A DNA stretch of 64,000 nucleotides from Hyperoplus lanceolatus (lineage: Eukaryota; Chordata; Actinopteri; Uranoscopiformes; Ammodytidae), in assembly GCA_026929865.2 (NCBI GenBank), contig CM049403.1:5937501-6001500 (forward strand), read 5' to 3'. The translations under genes were made by a program, and so were the position numbers. Positions 12,429 through 24,900 of the stretch are shown here, one piece after another (position 1 is the first letter of the stretch; every line of letters starts with the position of its first letter). The notes beneath the pieces were generated by a model. The model saw only the letters and a program-made list of their open reading frames with translations. It had not been told where the DNA came from and searched no databases.

Positions 12429-14639
12429 TAGGCTTTTCTTTACAACTAGATGTATGTGATTTAATGTCATATGGATAGTTTTTCTCAAATATCAGTATTA
12501 GCCCATAATTTCATATCATTTTTGGATGACTATGTTTCTTATCATGATCATGATCCAGCATCCAAGACCACTTTTTCCCCATTGGCAAATTATTTTTGAA
12601 TTATTGAAAATTCAAACTTCCTTTAAAGACCTACTTCACCGGTGGGAATATGAAGGTGTATTGAACTCTGAGAACCTATGTAGTATAAATGTGCAAACAT
12701 TTTTCAAATCGGTTCATCCTAGCCTGAGAAAAGCCAGAAAGAGTGTTTTATGGTCTCACGGTCTAACCCTACATTTTACTAGTGTGACATCACAAATGCC
12801 AAGGGAAGACTGAGGAAAGACAGAGGGAAGAAAAACCTCATTCATTATATTATAATAGCGATTTCATAATGATAGAACGCCGGTTCCGTATGGGTGAAGT
12901 TTTCCTTTAATAATGTAGATAATTTGATAATGCATATACTATGACCCCCATACGAAGGTGCTTAGACTTAGAGAAGTGTTATGGCTGCGTACAAACTAAC
13001 AATGTTATGCGATGTAGCCAAAAGGTTCTGCCCTCTAAAAAAAATCACGAGATCAAGAGAACAAAGCGCTTCAAAGTTTGAAGCTACTAAGAAAAGAATT
13101 CCAGAGTTCACTGCCGTTGACTCTGCATACACTGCAGATACATTACAACAAGCAGTTGAGGTATGTGTTCTACTTAGATAAAAGTGGCCTTTTGTGTACG
13201 CTCAGAGCACGATGCCTGTGGTTTCTATGGGGACACTGACACACTCATTGGTGGATTTCCTGTAAATTCTCCTGGTGACACCCATGTGGGACTCTGACAT
13301 AACAACCGGTAGTCAGTTTGCCCCCCCCTGGCCAGTCAAGCGGGGAGGAATAAAAAACAGCTTATGCACATGTTCAACACTTTTGAACTGCTCTGAGCAA
13401 ACAATTAGCGGTAGTCTTCTGATAACTTTCTGTGAAAAGTTTGATAAAAAAAAAACATTACTTCACGGATGTTTGGAACTTTTACTGCGATCGTCTTCGC
13501 CAGAAAAGATTATTGTCCTTTGTTATCAGCAGCCACACATCGTGAGACAAAAAAAAAAAAAAAACATGTTTCACTTTCACAAATTGTTTTACAATTTAGA
13601 GGTTTTTGGAAGGAAATCTAAATTAGCTAAATATTAAATTGTTTTTGTGACACCAGAAAGCCTCTGGTCACACCATATGAATATTTACATTATCTTTATA
13701 CAGAAAAAAAAATCCCCATTTAAACGCTTAAATAAGATCATTCTAAAAACAGACATGAGAAGCAGTTGTTTGAAATACTGCAAAGAAGCAAAGTATGTTA
13801 TAATAAAAGACAAGAGGTTAAAATGCAGAATAGAATGTCATGTGCATGTAATTAAGAAAAGGCCATTTAAAAACAAAAGATTAAAGATAAATGTATCTCC
13901 AGCCGGTTTCATGAATGTGACCTCTGTCCTCCACATCACGTTTTACACACTAAAACAGAGAATTCCTAGTAATCTCCAACCAGTCATCGACATGTGTTGA
14001 TCTATGCAGACAGCTGCACAAGAATCCAATAAAAGGTGCACAAAAGATTTTCATATAAGGAATCTTCTGTAGGATGAAATGTACAATGTTACTTTAACGG
14101 TTGTCAACTGAGAAAGTCAGTTATTAGCCTTAAATAAGGCTGCAAGGTCTCTCTCTTACAGAAGAAGCCTCAAGGAAGGCCAGTTTAATCCACAATGCAC
14201 TAGTGCACCTGGTTTTACGCACTCCATCTGGTAGTAACATGAAGGCTTTTTTAACTACTTTTCAAAGTTGACAGCATACCATAAGTGGAACAATGTCATC
14301 AATACTGTTTTCACAAAAAATAACCAAACATGTATCCAGATGCATTGCACTGGATCACATTACCTTGTAAAGTTATACATGACTTTAGTCCAACTCCCCT
14401 ATAGTATGTTTCACTGATTTTAATTACACGACCATTGCTTTCATAGCAATGTGCTTTTCCTAAATCCTACTGAGATTATTTTTTATTTTTTTAAACAAAA
14501 TAAAAACAGAAAATAATCTTTAAATTCAGAACCTGCATAAAGAACTAGAGCACAAGCTGCACTGTTTGGTAACACTCATCTTTACAAAGCAATCATGACT
14601 GACCTTAAACTACAGCACATGTACCATATGAGATCAACA

Positions 14640-14960
14640 TAAAGCCAAAAGTCTGATCTGTTGTAAAGCATTCTGAGTGAATGGGACGCCGTCTAAAACC
14701 TATGTGTGTCTTTGACTTCCTCCTGCTGGGGGGGCTTTAATCTGAACAAGTTCTCCCCAAAAGAAAATCTCTCACGAACTATGCCTTCTTTGTCCGCACC
14801 GTAAACATGGCCTCCTACTGCTCATTCCAGCCCCCGATGCATGGCCCCCTGCTAAGACAAAGGGGCCAGCAAAAAAGGCCTTGTGCCAAATTGACTCGAC
14901 CCTAATTTTTATGCTAATCCTCAATTTTTTATATCAGACAGTCCCCACGTTTGATATAAA
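14640..14960. promoter_or_regulatory. Candidate intronic regulatory patch
   Basis: A repeat-poor stretch with an octamer-like ATGCTAAT at 14911-14918, a neighbouring CCTAATTTTTATG, and several CCCCCTG/CCCCA blocks. Suggestive of a conserved element; no direct proof in the window. Confidence 0.25.
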
Positions 14961-16300
14961 AAGAGATATTAAATAAATAAATACAGGGAGACCCAGATAA
15001 TCTGTTGATAAAGACGTCTTATCCTTTTGACAAGTGGAGATGTCTGCCGACGGCTTTACATACTTGCGTGTTCAAAATGCTCACAACAACCGATCATCAG
15101 TGTCTTCATCAGAAATGATTTTTTTTTTTTTTAATTTTCACTACAACATGCTGCCATCCTTTTTCCTAGGTTCTATCAGATACAAGCAATACAACATTCT
15201 GACACCAGCTGCAAGAGTAATTAGTGTTTCCTCCATATTTCCTATTTCAGTCGACAGTATGGTTTACCTCAACTGAATACTTATAACGAAGAAAAAGATT
15301 CCTTGCATATCCAAGTTTATGTAACTACTGTCACAGTCTATGTGAACAGTGGCGAGAGATAGAATAGAAAAAGTGGGATTAACAGTTTTCTCTCAAGTCA
15401 CTGAGGTCATAAAATATGAACAATGTAGCTCTGTAAGGTAAATGTTTTACTTTTATACTTTAATACTAAAGCTATAACATGGGCACGTGTCCCCAGCCTC
15501 TTTATATTGTTTCATTAATCCTCTTTAATACCCAGACAATGATTAATTGTGGAAAATAAGACGGTGGCAACAAGTCTGGATTAAGTGTTTTGAAGGAAAA
15601 TTGCTATTTGAAATGACAAGGTTTTAATTCATGCCAGGAAACATTTATTTTTTGCTAAAAAAACAAAAAACAAAAAAAAACAGGCACAAGCCACAAGTTA
15701 ATATTAAAATATCCAGGGTTCATTTATTTATTTATTTTACGTGTGGCCCTTGGAATCGAGATGTTGATTCTCAAATATAGTTTAATTGAATACTACTTGT
15801 AAAAATAAAAATATAAACAGGGTCCTGCCTGGGTCTGTCAGAGTAATTGACTTACTCAAACTCTGCAGGCCAAATAATAAGAATCACTCGAAGAGTTTAG
15901 AAACCAAATTGGAACCTCGAAAACACATTTCATTAGTGATGTTGTTGTTCCTCAGTGGTTGTAAGATCTCAAATAGCAGCAGTCGAAGAACATTATTTCT
16001 ATTTTACTCAGCCAACATCTGGAGAAGCAAACAGGTCCACAAGTCAAACCACAAACCCCCACAGACAGACAGCAATGTTTTTAACCTGACCGTGTGCTCA
16101 CTGCCTGCTCAATTTCATAACCGTTTCCCCTGTTTTGAAAATCTAGGGCTCTCATGGGGGGGTTGAGGGCAGAGGTTTGGATGATAATGTTCATATTACA
16201 ACACATATACCAGAAGGAGAAGTGGGAGATACATTGAGAGGATCATAGCTTCATTACTAATGGCCAAACTGTATCATTGGTACAACAAAAAAAAAAATTA

Positions 16301-17064
16301 GGGCTGTCAAATTGTGTTAATTTCGATTAATTAATCACAAAAGAATTAACGCAGATTAATCGCACTTCTATAATGCCCTTTGACCCGGTGCAAAAGTGGT
16401 GCACAGCTGCACCTGTAGCTTGCAGACACGGCCCGCACGGGTAACAGGGAGAAAAGTAAAGAGAGAAGCAGGGGAAAGGGGCCGAGGGCTCTATGGACGG
16501 TTTATGGGATGCTTCGGGCAAATAAGCATGAAGGTAGGAATACATTTATTCTCCGCAGTGTCTATATGCATTTTTGATTTAGTGGGTGCAACAATGTAGG
16601 TTCAAAACAGTATCTCTTAATCTTCCTCCGTGGGTCTCAATTTTGTTTGCTAGCTGTCTCATCTCCCGCATAAACGGACACCCGCCCCGTGTGTGTGTGT
16701 CAATATTTTTGCCTATGAGTACGACGATGGTGAATGAATCGGCATAGGCTATGCGCATCTGTGGCAGTGCAGCGCTGTCTGTTGTGGGAGATGGAAAGTC
16801 GTCATTTAGCCTGCTTGTTTTTTTGAGAAAATTCGGCGCTAGTTCCTAATTTTATTTCATGTAGAAACCTGGCAGAGGGGAGGAGACAGAGGTTACGAGA
16901 GACGGAGAGCGAGAGAGAGAGAGAGAGATAAACAAACTGTAGTAGGCTATACAGCTGTTTATAAACAGGTATAAAAGTGTCATTAAAGTATGCGATTAAT
17001 TTAGATAAATTAATTCCAGAGCCTGTAATTAATTAGATTAATTTTTTTAATTGCTTGACAGCCC
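16301..17064. mobile_element. TA-flanked MITE, GGGCTGTCAA ends
   Basis: A 764-base non-autonomous DNA transposon. The left end GGGCTGTCAA (16301-16310) is matched by TTGACAGCCC (17055-17064), and both sides are flanked by TA (16299-16300 and 17065-17066), as expected for Tc1/mariner-type insertion. Both ends carry AT-rich TTAATTAATC-like subterminal sequence. The middle has an (AG)n run near 16908-16928 and no transposase. The ends match a widespread fish family (AGGGCTGTCAA...). Confidence 0.85.
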
Positions 17065-17258
17065 TAAAAAAATATTTTTTTAATTTAACATGTGCACGCA
17101 CACACTCATTCTGAGGACATTCTCAACTTTAGCATTGGTTCCTGTAAAATGTCTAAACAGTAGATAACACAGAGTAGGAGTTTCCAATTTTATTTTTCCT
17201 CAATTTCTCTCAATTAATTTTTCCAATTCACCCCTTTACTGACTTGTCTAAACACCAG

Positions 17259-19362
17259 GGGCCTCATTTATAAACGTGGCGTACGCCCAGAAGAGGGCGC
17301 ACGCCAATTTCTAAGCAAATATTGGGATTTATAAAAACCAAACTTGACGGGAAGATGTGCGGTCCTCCACGCAAACTCTGACCCATGCGTACGCACAGAA
17401 AGTGGAGAAAGGAGAAACGGCGACTCCGTCGGCACATGTATGAAGTGCGAGAACGAATGTATTTGTGTAAAATTAATTCAGATAGGCCTATTATAAGCCA
17501 TGTAGGTCTATCATATATTGGGAGCTCCTTTGCAAAACGGATGAAGCCATTCTTACAACTAATGAACAAATGCCTCCACGGATTATTCCATGGAGTGATA
17601 CCAACAAAAACAAAACGAATTAGGATCTTAAATAGCCTACAAACGGAGATATATGAGTGCAAAAAAAAAAAAAAAAGCAACGTTCGAATAAGCTCTGCAG
17701 TTATTAAAGAATAACCTATCTGCATGTTGTGGAATTAATTCTGATTATATTGAGGTGGAATACAGCCTATTACTTTTACACTGACGCTGTTCTCGATGCC
17801 TCAGTCAGGCAGACAGGAGTGCACCTTTTCTTACACTAATGATAAGCCTACTGTACATCACATAGGCTACTGTGATTTTTTTCACGGCTTTTAGTCCGTT
17901 TTATCTATGTGTTTTTCTTTGTGTTTAAGCACGTCGCAATTGTGTTTTGAAAGGGACTGTGAAGTTTATTATTAACCCTCCGCCGCCCGCCACTGCCCCG
18001 GGATGAATTCTCCGAATCTGTATCTAATGGAGGGTCTCAGTGTCCCCCGCTCGTGGCACAAACACTGTTGTGTGAGGATATGCACTTGTTTGCGTCCACT
18101 CTTATGTCGGATCACTTCTTTTTATTTCGGCCACAGCGTTCACAGAGATCGCCACAGGCTGCACTCTGACGCCTTTACGCTCACACTGTGCCACCAAACT
18201 ATATTTTCCCTGTTCGCCACTTCTCCAACGGGTACTTCGGGGTGACCGCAGTGATCCACACCGTGTGGAGTCTATTTTTCCATTTCCCTTTCAGTCGGCG
18301 ATTGCCACTACCGCCTTCATGCACTCAGTAGCCTAAATGATATTAATTTGGGCGTGTCGATGACTATGTATGGGTAAATATGGGCGGTACGTGAAGCCCG
18401 CAAAGGCTGCGCCACATTTAGAGTTGATTGTGATTTATAAAGGGAGACAGGCGTAGGACGTGAGTGCGCACTGAGGCCGTGTCCGGACTGCCATACTAAC
18501 GTCCTACTCATACTCATTTTGACTTCAATTTGAGTATGTGACGGTTGGGTATGCGAGAAATTCCCGGATGAGTACTAACTTCCGGGAAGATTTTGGGTAT
18601 GAATCATGGTATGAATCGATTGTATACTTTTCCCACTCAACCGCCCCACAATGCACTGGGTCAATTCTACCCGCCCAGGAAAATGAAATATTTTCGAGCA
18701 AGTTGCTAGGCAACGACATTGTTTGGGGTCCGCGATCTGACAGCTGTACGTGCAGTCATTCATAAACTCTTACAATAGATAAGAGATGAAGATAAATACC
18801 TAACAACATTAGAGTTACTAAGTGAAATGAGTGATGTGAGTCTGATAGTGGAGAGAGATCAGAACAGATCGCTATTCTGTTCCATACACCGCAGCTCGTC
18901 CAGCTCAACTCACAGACAGCTGAGTGCTGTGATGAGCCGGACAGAGAGCGTCGGAGGGATCCTCCGCCTCAAAAAAACACAATTATAAAACAAGAGGTCT
19001 AAAACACAGATGATGAACACAGGACTGTAAAAATCGAGTTCAATATCTAACCTGTAGAGGGCGGTTATATGCTAAACAGCGTCTAAACGGCCTGAATCTT
19101 ATAAGAAGAAGAAGATATTCTTCATGGCTTGAGTATACTTCAACTGAAAACGTTTCGACGCACCTCGCATACACAATCGATCTATGAGTAGACAGTATGT
19201 AGTATATAGATGGTGAGTATGTAGGATGTAGGACGCTAGTATGGCAGTCCGGACACGGCCTGTTTTATAAATCTGAATATTTTTGTTCGCACGTACATCC
19301 TACATTTCTTCCGTACGCCAGCTTCCACGTGAATCCCACGCAAAGCTTTATAAATGAGGCCC
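17259..19362. mobile_element. 2.1 kb inverted-repeat DNA element, GGGCCTCATTTATAAA ends
   Basis: The left end GGGCCTCATTTATAAA is matched in inverse at 19347-19362, and CAG lies on both sides (17256-17258 and 19363-19365), suggesting a 3-base target duplication. Subterminal GTACGC/ACGCA motifs occur near both ends (for example at 17281 and 19336). No transposase was recognised; the largest ORF inside (17385-17714) has no visible DDE motif. It carries a second element at 18474-19261, so its own length is about 1.3 kb. The superfamily is not assignable from the ends alone. Confidence 0.82.
18474..19261. mobile_element. Nested inverted-repeat element, AGGCCGTGTCCGGACTGCC ends
   Basis: A 788-base element inside the one at 17259-19362. 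The left end AGGCCGTGTCCGGACTGCC (from 18474) is matched exactly by its reverse complement ending at 19261, and similarity continues inward (CATACTARCGTCCTAC). No clear target duplication is visible. No transposase ORF. Non-autonomous and probably young, given nearly identical ends. Confidence 0.8.
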
Positions 19363-21420
19363 CAGATGCCTGAGACACTGTGCAGATTTCTGACTAGGAT
19401 GATCAATGATTAATGTATTGAGTGCATTTTGAAACAGACTTTACAAAGTGTTTCACAACAGGATCAAAGGAAGAGATCATTAACAGAGAAGTGATGGCTC
19501 AAAAAAGTGGTTTGAATGTATGATTCTCACACTCTTCCTTTATAAATACCAGCTGCATACACATTGTCTTTTACCATCTGGCACAAAGAGTATTGAATAT
19601 AAATAAGTCTTTTTAAAGGAATTATATTATATCTTAATATGAGTCTCTCTCTATCTACAGATATTATTCATCAAAAGGTAATTATAAAAGGCAAATGTCC
19701 CTCTGTGGAGTCATATCCGCCTCATGTACAGTAAAACAGACACAGTTATGCTCTGCAGAGCACAGCCTCTGAGATTCCTTCTGCATTATTTTTCAATCAT
19801 CTTTACCAGAAATGTAAATCTTATTAATGCCAGACCATAGCGCTATTGCAATGGTTCACTTAAAAAAGCTACACATACAAATTAAACTGTTCATTTCATA
19901 TTAACTAGCAGCCGTAACCTCTTTCTCACAAACAAACCTTTAACTCTCAAGGGACTTCAAAACAGCAGACAACACACGGCTTCCTGAGCTCACACAGAAA
20001 ACAGAAAACTACAGTACTAACACTGTATGTTTATTAGAAATAAGTCAAGCAACAAGGCCTCTGTCATGTTTAACATCTAGAAACTTTAACATCATAAAAA
20101 TGTGAGGTCTAGGGTTAAAGAGATGCTACATGTATTTTATATTCATAACATGTCTTTTATTTAATGTAATTTGACTTTAATCATATATGTGAAATAATAA
20201 ATGAAAAATATGAGAATTTATGTCTGTAACTCTGTAAGAGAAGTGAAATTATTCTAAGGAAATTTCCCATAACTGAATGAACAAACTTTCTTCACAGGAA
20301 AACTGGATCCCTTGAACACTGTTTAAAGTAAGAAAGCTTACTGAAAATTACTGTTTCACTCTTGTTGTTTACAACAGCAGGGCCCATAGTTTTTTTATAA
20401 ACATGTTGTAGTCGTACGTTTGGTTCCAGGTGCCTCAAAATAATTGATTATGATAGAATCACTCAATACAATAATACAATAATTACACATAGAGTAAATA
20501 CTTTTTGTAAATTAACTGCAACTTTAAACAAATCCCCCTCCCCTAATACTACATATTGCACCCCTAATCAATCCAAAATGCATAGCTCATAGTAGAATCA
20601 CATACCAGTAACTTTAAGTTCCATAAAAGTTGCCATTTTCTACCAAATGAGTGTGCACATGTCAGAGCACTATTAATGGATGGCTCTGTGATTGGCCTGC
20701 TTAAAGCTTTTAAGAGGTGGGTTAAGACTGAACATCAAACACATTTTAGAGGTTACGTGATATATAAAAAGTTAATGTGTGAGTGTACAGCATGTATGAG
20801 GCAAAACGTCATTGCAATTACAGCAAGGCTTTAAGGCTCCATTTGATAAATGTACAGAGGCTAAAAAGGATATATTACAGGCCAATAACAAAGTACTGGA
20901 GTTTCAGTCAGTCAGAGTCTGCTCTGCCACATAAATACACACAGCTTCAGTTGGTCTATAGGTAAACCACAGCTTGATAACGAGACAAAAATGCACTTTG
21001 CAAAAAAATACTATAGCATCCGATATCAAATAGCTCTGTCAAATGGTGAAGCTTAATTAAAAATACCTTGTGAATAAATCTTGTTTTTTACTTGTTGTGC
21101 ACTGTAAGACAATTAATTAACAAATTATGGTAGTCGATTCAGTGGCTGTTTTACATTGATGATAAATCCATATGTCAGGGGTGGAACTTGGTTGCAGACT
21201 TTTAACAAGTAACATAAAATAGGTCTGATGTCAGTCAATTTTGATATTTGTAAGGTAGGACACATGTGGACAGTTTGGACCTTGCCTGATCAGGCTGCAA
21301 AAACAGTGAACTCTAACTTTGAGACATACTTTTCCTATTAAAGATAAAGTACATTAGTAGAGAGAAAAAATAAATACTGTTCTTGACTAATAGTAATAAT
21401 AAAAGTCATGTTGGTCTAAA

Positions 21421-21610
21421 GGCCAGGACACACCAGTCCGACTACCTGAAAATGGAGACTGCCGATTCAGGGAGCTCCAGTCTTCCCGTCGCGGCCGAAA
21501 AAGTGGAAAGAACACACCAAACCGACTGCTGACTTTCCGTACGCTCTGCGCGCGACGTAATGTCTCCATAACAGCAGACGGCGATTATCGGGCCGGTGTG
21601 TCCTGGCCTT
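21421..21610. mobile_element. PIF/Harbinger-like MITE, AGGCCAGGACACACC ends
   Basis: A MITE of about 190 bases: left end AGGCCAGGACACACC, right end GGTGTGTCCTGGCCT, flanked by TAA on both sides, the TWA-type target of PIF/Harbinger elements. It lies only about 100 bases past the donor of the first lpp coding exon, within the intron. A partial relative occurs at about 28591-28763. Confidence 0.8.
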
Positions 21611-21706
21611 AAGGAGGCCAGTCAGATCTCAGTCTCTAAGTGACGGTGTAAAGGTTTCAATTGCAATTGCTCGACATTAGTGATTTAGTTTTTCCTGGGT
21701 TATTAC

Positions 21707-21900
21707 CTTCGGATTGGTTGGGTTCTCCCATCCCTTTGTAAGGGTTGAACTTGGGCTTGGGTGCAACCACGGGGGCACACTTCTTGGGCGTCTGCTGCTG
21801 GGAGATGGAGATGCTGGCACTACCCAAAGACGGAGTAGTCTCCATCCTGGCAGCCACTTGGCCCGTATGGTCGTTATTGTTCTCTGGGTTCCACATAGTT
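21707..21900 (-). CDS. lpp: lpp first coding exon (N-terminus of LPP)
   Basis: Read on the minus strand, this exon follows a strong acceptor (pyrimidine tract ending ttccttcacag, AG at 21902-21901), has 4 bases of 5' UTR, then ATG at 21896-21894. It encodes 63 residues plus one base and ends at donor AAG|GTAATA. The protein begins MWNPENNNDH; residues 18-30 (METTPSLGSASIS) and residues 37-54 (PKKCAPVVAPKPKFNPYK) align with human LPP METTHSFGNPSIS and PKKFAPVVAPKPKYNPYK, as I recall them. That second block is the alpha-actinin-binding stretch conserved in the zyxin family. LPP is a focal-adhesion and cell-contact scaffold that also enters the nucleus. The short UTR implies at least one upstream non-coding exon. 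Zyxin and TRIP6 are less likely because the third exon is LPP-specific. The first 17 residues differ from the mammalian start, which is usual for this family. Confidence 0.93.
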
Positions 21901-24900
21901 CTGTGAAGGAAAGATGAAACTTATTAAAACAGTGAATTCAGAACAGGGACGTAACATAATTTGGGGGCTCGTCCGGGATAGATTTGGTAATAAATACGTA
22001 ACATAACCCACTCTTTAGGGCTTAGGAGAAAACTATTTAAACGATACGATGGATCACAATATGCTGAAGCAATGTAAATGGTGGTTTGTCACTATTTGCA
22101 CATGCGGAAAAAAATCACAGTAGTTACATCTGTGTAAGATTCATGTATTGGCTTTTTATGACGACAGTGTACCCAACTTATTTTGGTTACTTCCAACAGG
22201 AAAATGCACCATGTCACAAAGCTCAAATCATCTCAAACTGGTGGGCGAAACATAGATAAGGGATATGACATTTACACATCAAGATGCAGCCAATATTGAT
22301 AGCTAATCAATACAATGACTTTGATTTGCATTTTCTATTTCAATTGGGGAATTGTATGGCCTTCATTCAGTTACAGTGAGAACAACACTACAACAGTAAA
22401 ATAACATGCTTTGGCTGAGGACACAAACATCCAGTATTTCACCATCGCATTCTGAAATCACTTGAAATATTTGAACTATTTATACGCTGCGCATTTTCCC
22501 CATCCTTCTTTTTGTTGGCGTTTGTTGTGCTGTGTTGTGATGTTTTCTTGTTTTGTATTATCCTCAGTCTGACTGATACAGGGTTTACATTCTTTCTCTG
22601 GAGCACAGTGGAAAAGCCCACGCACAATCATCTTTTAATATCTGCTGAAATCCCTGCTCCTCCTGCCTTCTGAATGGTTCTTACTTTTGATATTTGTTCC
22701 CCCCTGTTCTTAATGCTACGATTCAGAGACGCACTGGTGTCTCACACCCACCTGTCCTTTCAATGCAAATGCATTCATTTTATCAATGCTCAAACGGCTA
22801 ACAAAATAAAAGATGAATTAAAAAGGAGGTAAAAAAAAAAAAAAAAAATTATCTTAGCATGTGTGAGTAAGACTCAAAACACAACGTGTTGGATGGAGCA
22901 TGTCTGTTTCAGTATGTGGCTTTGATTATGGCAAATCATTCAGAGTGGGGGTGTCATTTTATGCATACTGGGCCCTAAAGCGCACCTTTATACCAATACA
23001 ATCAGTTTGTTTGATATCAAAAATGTAATTTCTTCAAAAGAAGTGTATAATTTGCCATTTTACGATGACTTCGCATATAAAATCAATCTAGTGATTAATA
23101 GATTATTAATAAATAATGTGAAAAAGACTTCTAACTTGTTCCTCCATTTTTAACTATAAAATACCATATGCAATAATTTTTCTGAACTGACTTCAATCAA
23201 AATCAAATCAGAAATATATAGAATAAATTATCCTTTCAACAATAGTTGACAGGGTTGTATCCTTTATGAAGAGTAACCACACAGAAGAAATGTTGCTGTG
23301 GAGTTTTGGAAGTTTCTCCGATTGGATTTTGATCAACACAATCCTCTTCATTGTGTTGAGGTGGAGGCAGCACTCTCAGGGACATATCTCAAAACCTAAA
23401 ACCAGTATTGCTTTATCAGAAACCACAAGGGCTGCGTATGTTTTTTATTTTATTTTGATGTGCAAAACTTTGAGTATGTTAAAGGTTAAGGCTGGTGGTA
23501 TTCAACATTTTTTCTTATCGTCAACAAATCCCTTTAAGTACGACGATGAATTAGGGCCACTGTGAACAGGGGTATATTTTAGAGGGAGAAAGAAACTTGA
23601 AATATTTGACGTAAATTGGATATTCTCATTCATTTTAAAAGTACAGAGATGTACTTTGACAATGGATTTACAGGAAGTTCCTGATGCACAAAGTTATCAC
23701 TTCATCCAAATAATTAGTGCGGTGTTTTCTACTGATTGACCCAGTTTGTGACAAATTTCTCTTTGATGTCCAGTCGCATATTATACGATTGTGTGCGTCA
23801 GGTGGACATATGTTGTGTTTTGGACAACGATGGAGCTCTATGGCACAGAGGAATAAGATATATCAAGCTCTGGATACACAGACAAAACATCTTAATGGGA
23901 TCAATTCAATGTTGGCTTTGGTCTTTTCATGGAATCTGTTGAAAGGGGGATTACGGGATTTATCCTTTAAGACAACAGTCAGGAGACGGAAGGTGAAAAG
24001 ACACTCAGTGGTGGAGTACATGTATGTCAGCATTCAAACAGTGTCTCCATTTCTCTCCCAGGGCTGGCAGTCATACACTGTCAACTGTTCCCAGGGCATC
24101 AAATGGATTATGTTTTTGAAAGCACCATTGTATTTTTAACAGATCCTGACAATTCATGGCACCACCTTTTGACATCATGCGAGACATATGCCAAAACAAA
24201 GAATACTGAACTCCGAATTCAAGGGAGAATGGACCGCACAGATGTATAACTACTTCCAGGAAGCTTGGGAGAATGTTTACTTAGGAGTTTGACATTCAAC
24301 TTCCACAAAGAGACATAAGAAGCAGGCCTCCTAAAACATGTATAATTGCATTTTGTTTTTTAATTGAGCATGTTGGTCAAGTCAAGGACATTGAAAAAGC
24401 TAAATAAATGTATTAAAGTTCTACTTTCAAAATGTTAATGAAATGATAATAAAAACGAGTCATGTTCAAATGACTGGTGGTTCACAGAGGAATCCAGGAT
24501 AAGGTGATTGCAACTATTCACAATGTCTGCAGTGCCAACATGACATGATTTTACTTGTCAACCCCTTTTATCAAGAAATCTGAACAGGAAATCCAGCAGA
24601 ACACCCACACTGGAGAATTTATTTTCTCCTAAAGCTCCTGTAGGTAACACAGTGCTAACTGTTGTGATTCATATAAAATTATGTGGATTATGTGGTTCTA
24701 CCAATACCACCAAAGAGTTACACTATATATGCTCATGTCACTGATTTCCTGTTTGATTACCGAATACAATACTGGTTTGGAATATTACCTTTCATTCCTT
24801 ACAATGAACAACCTATTTTCTGGTGTAAGGGCAACTTCCATCTGTACATCATCAATAGTTCCTTATGAAAAGGTATTCTTTAGATGTGTACACAATGTAA

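Larger units (their letters stand above)
6288..21706 (-). other. lpp: lpp intron between first and second coding exons
   Basis: A 15.4 kb intron with donor GTAATA at 21706 and acceptor AG at 6289-6288. It contains a CA tract at 12356-12426, poly-C at 8115-8128, a TA-flanked MITE at 16301-17064, a 2.1 kb inverted-repeat element at 17259-19362 and a PIF-like MITE at 21421-21610 next to the first coding exon. Several repeat-poor patches (7340-7570, 10120-10400, 11280-11620, 14640-14960) are listed as possible regulatory sequence. The remainder is featureless AT-rich sequence with no recognisable ORF. Confidence 0.85.

Noticed and set aside
17385-17714. Basic ORF of 109 codons inside the 17.3 kb inverted-repeat element, considered as a transposase
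   Set aside because: No catalytic motif or DNA-binding domain visible, and it runs into a poly-A tract; probably chance.
23717-24139. Plus-strand ORF of 140 codons
   Set aside because: No recognisable domain, no Kozak-like start or splice context, and an overlapping second frame is also open.
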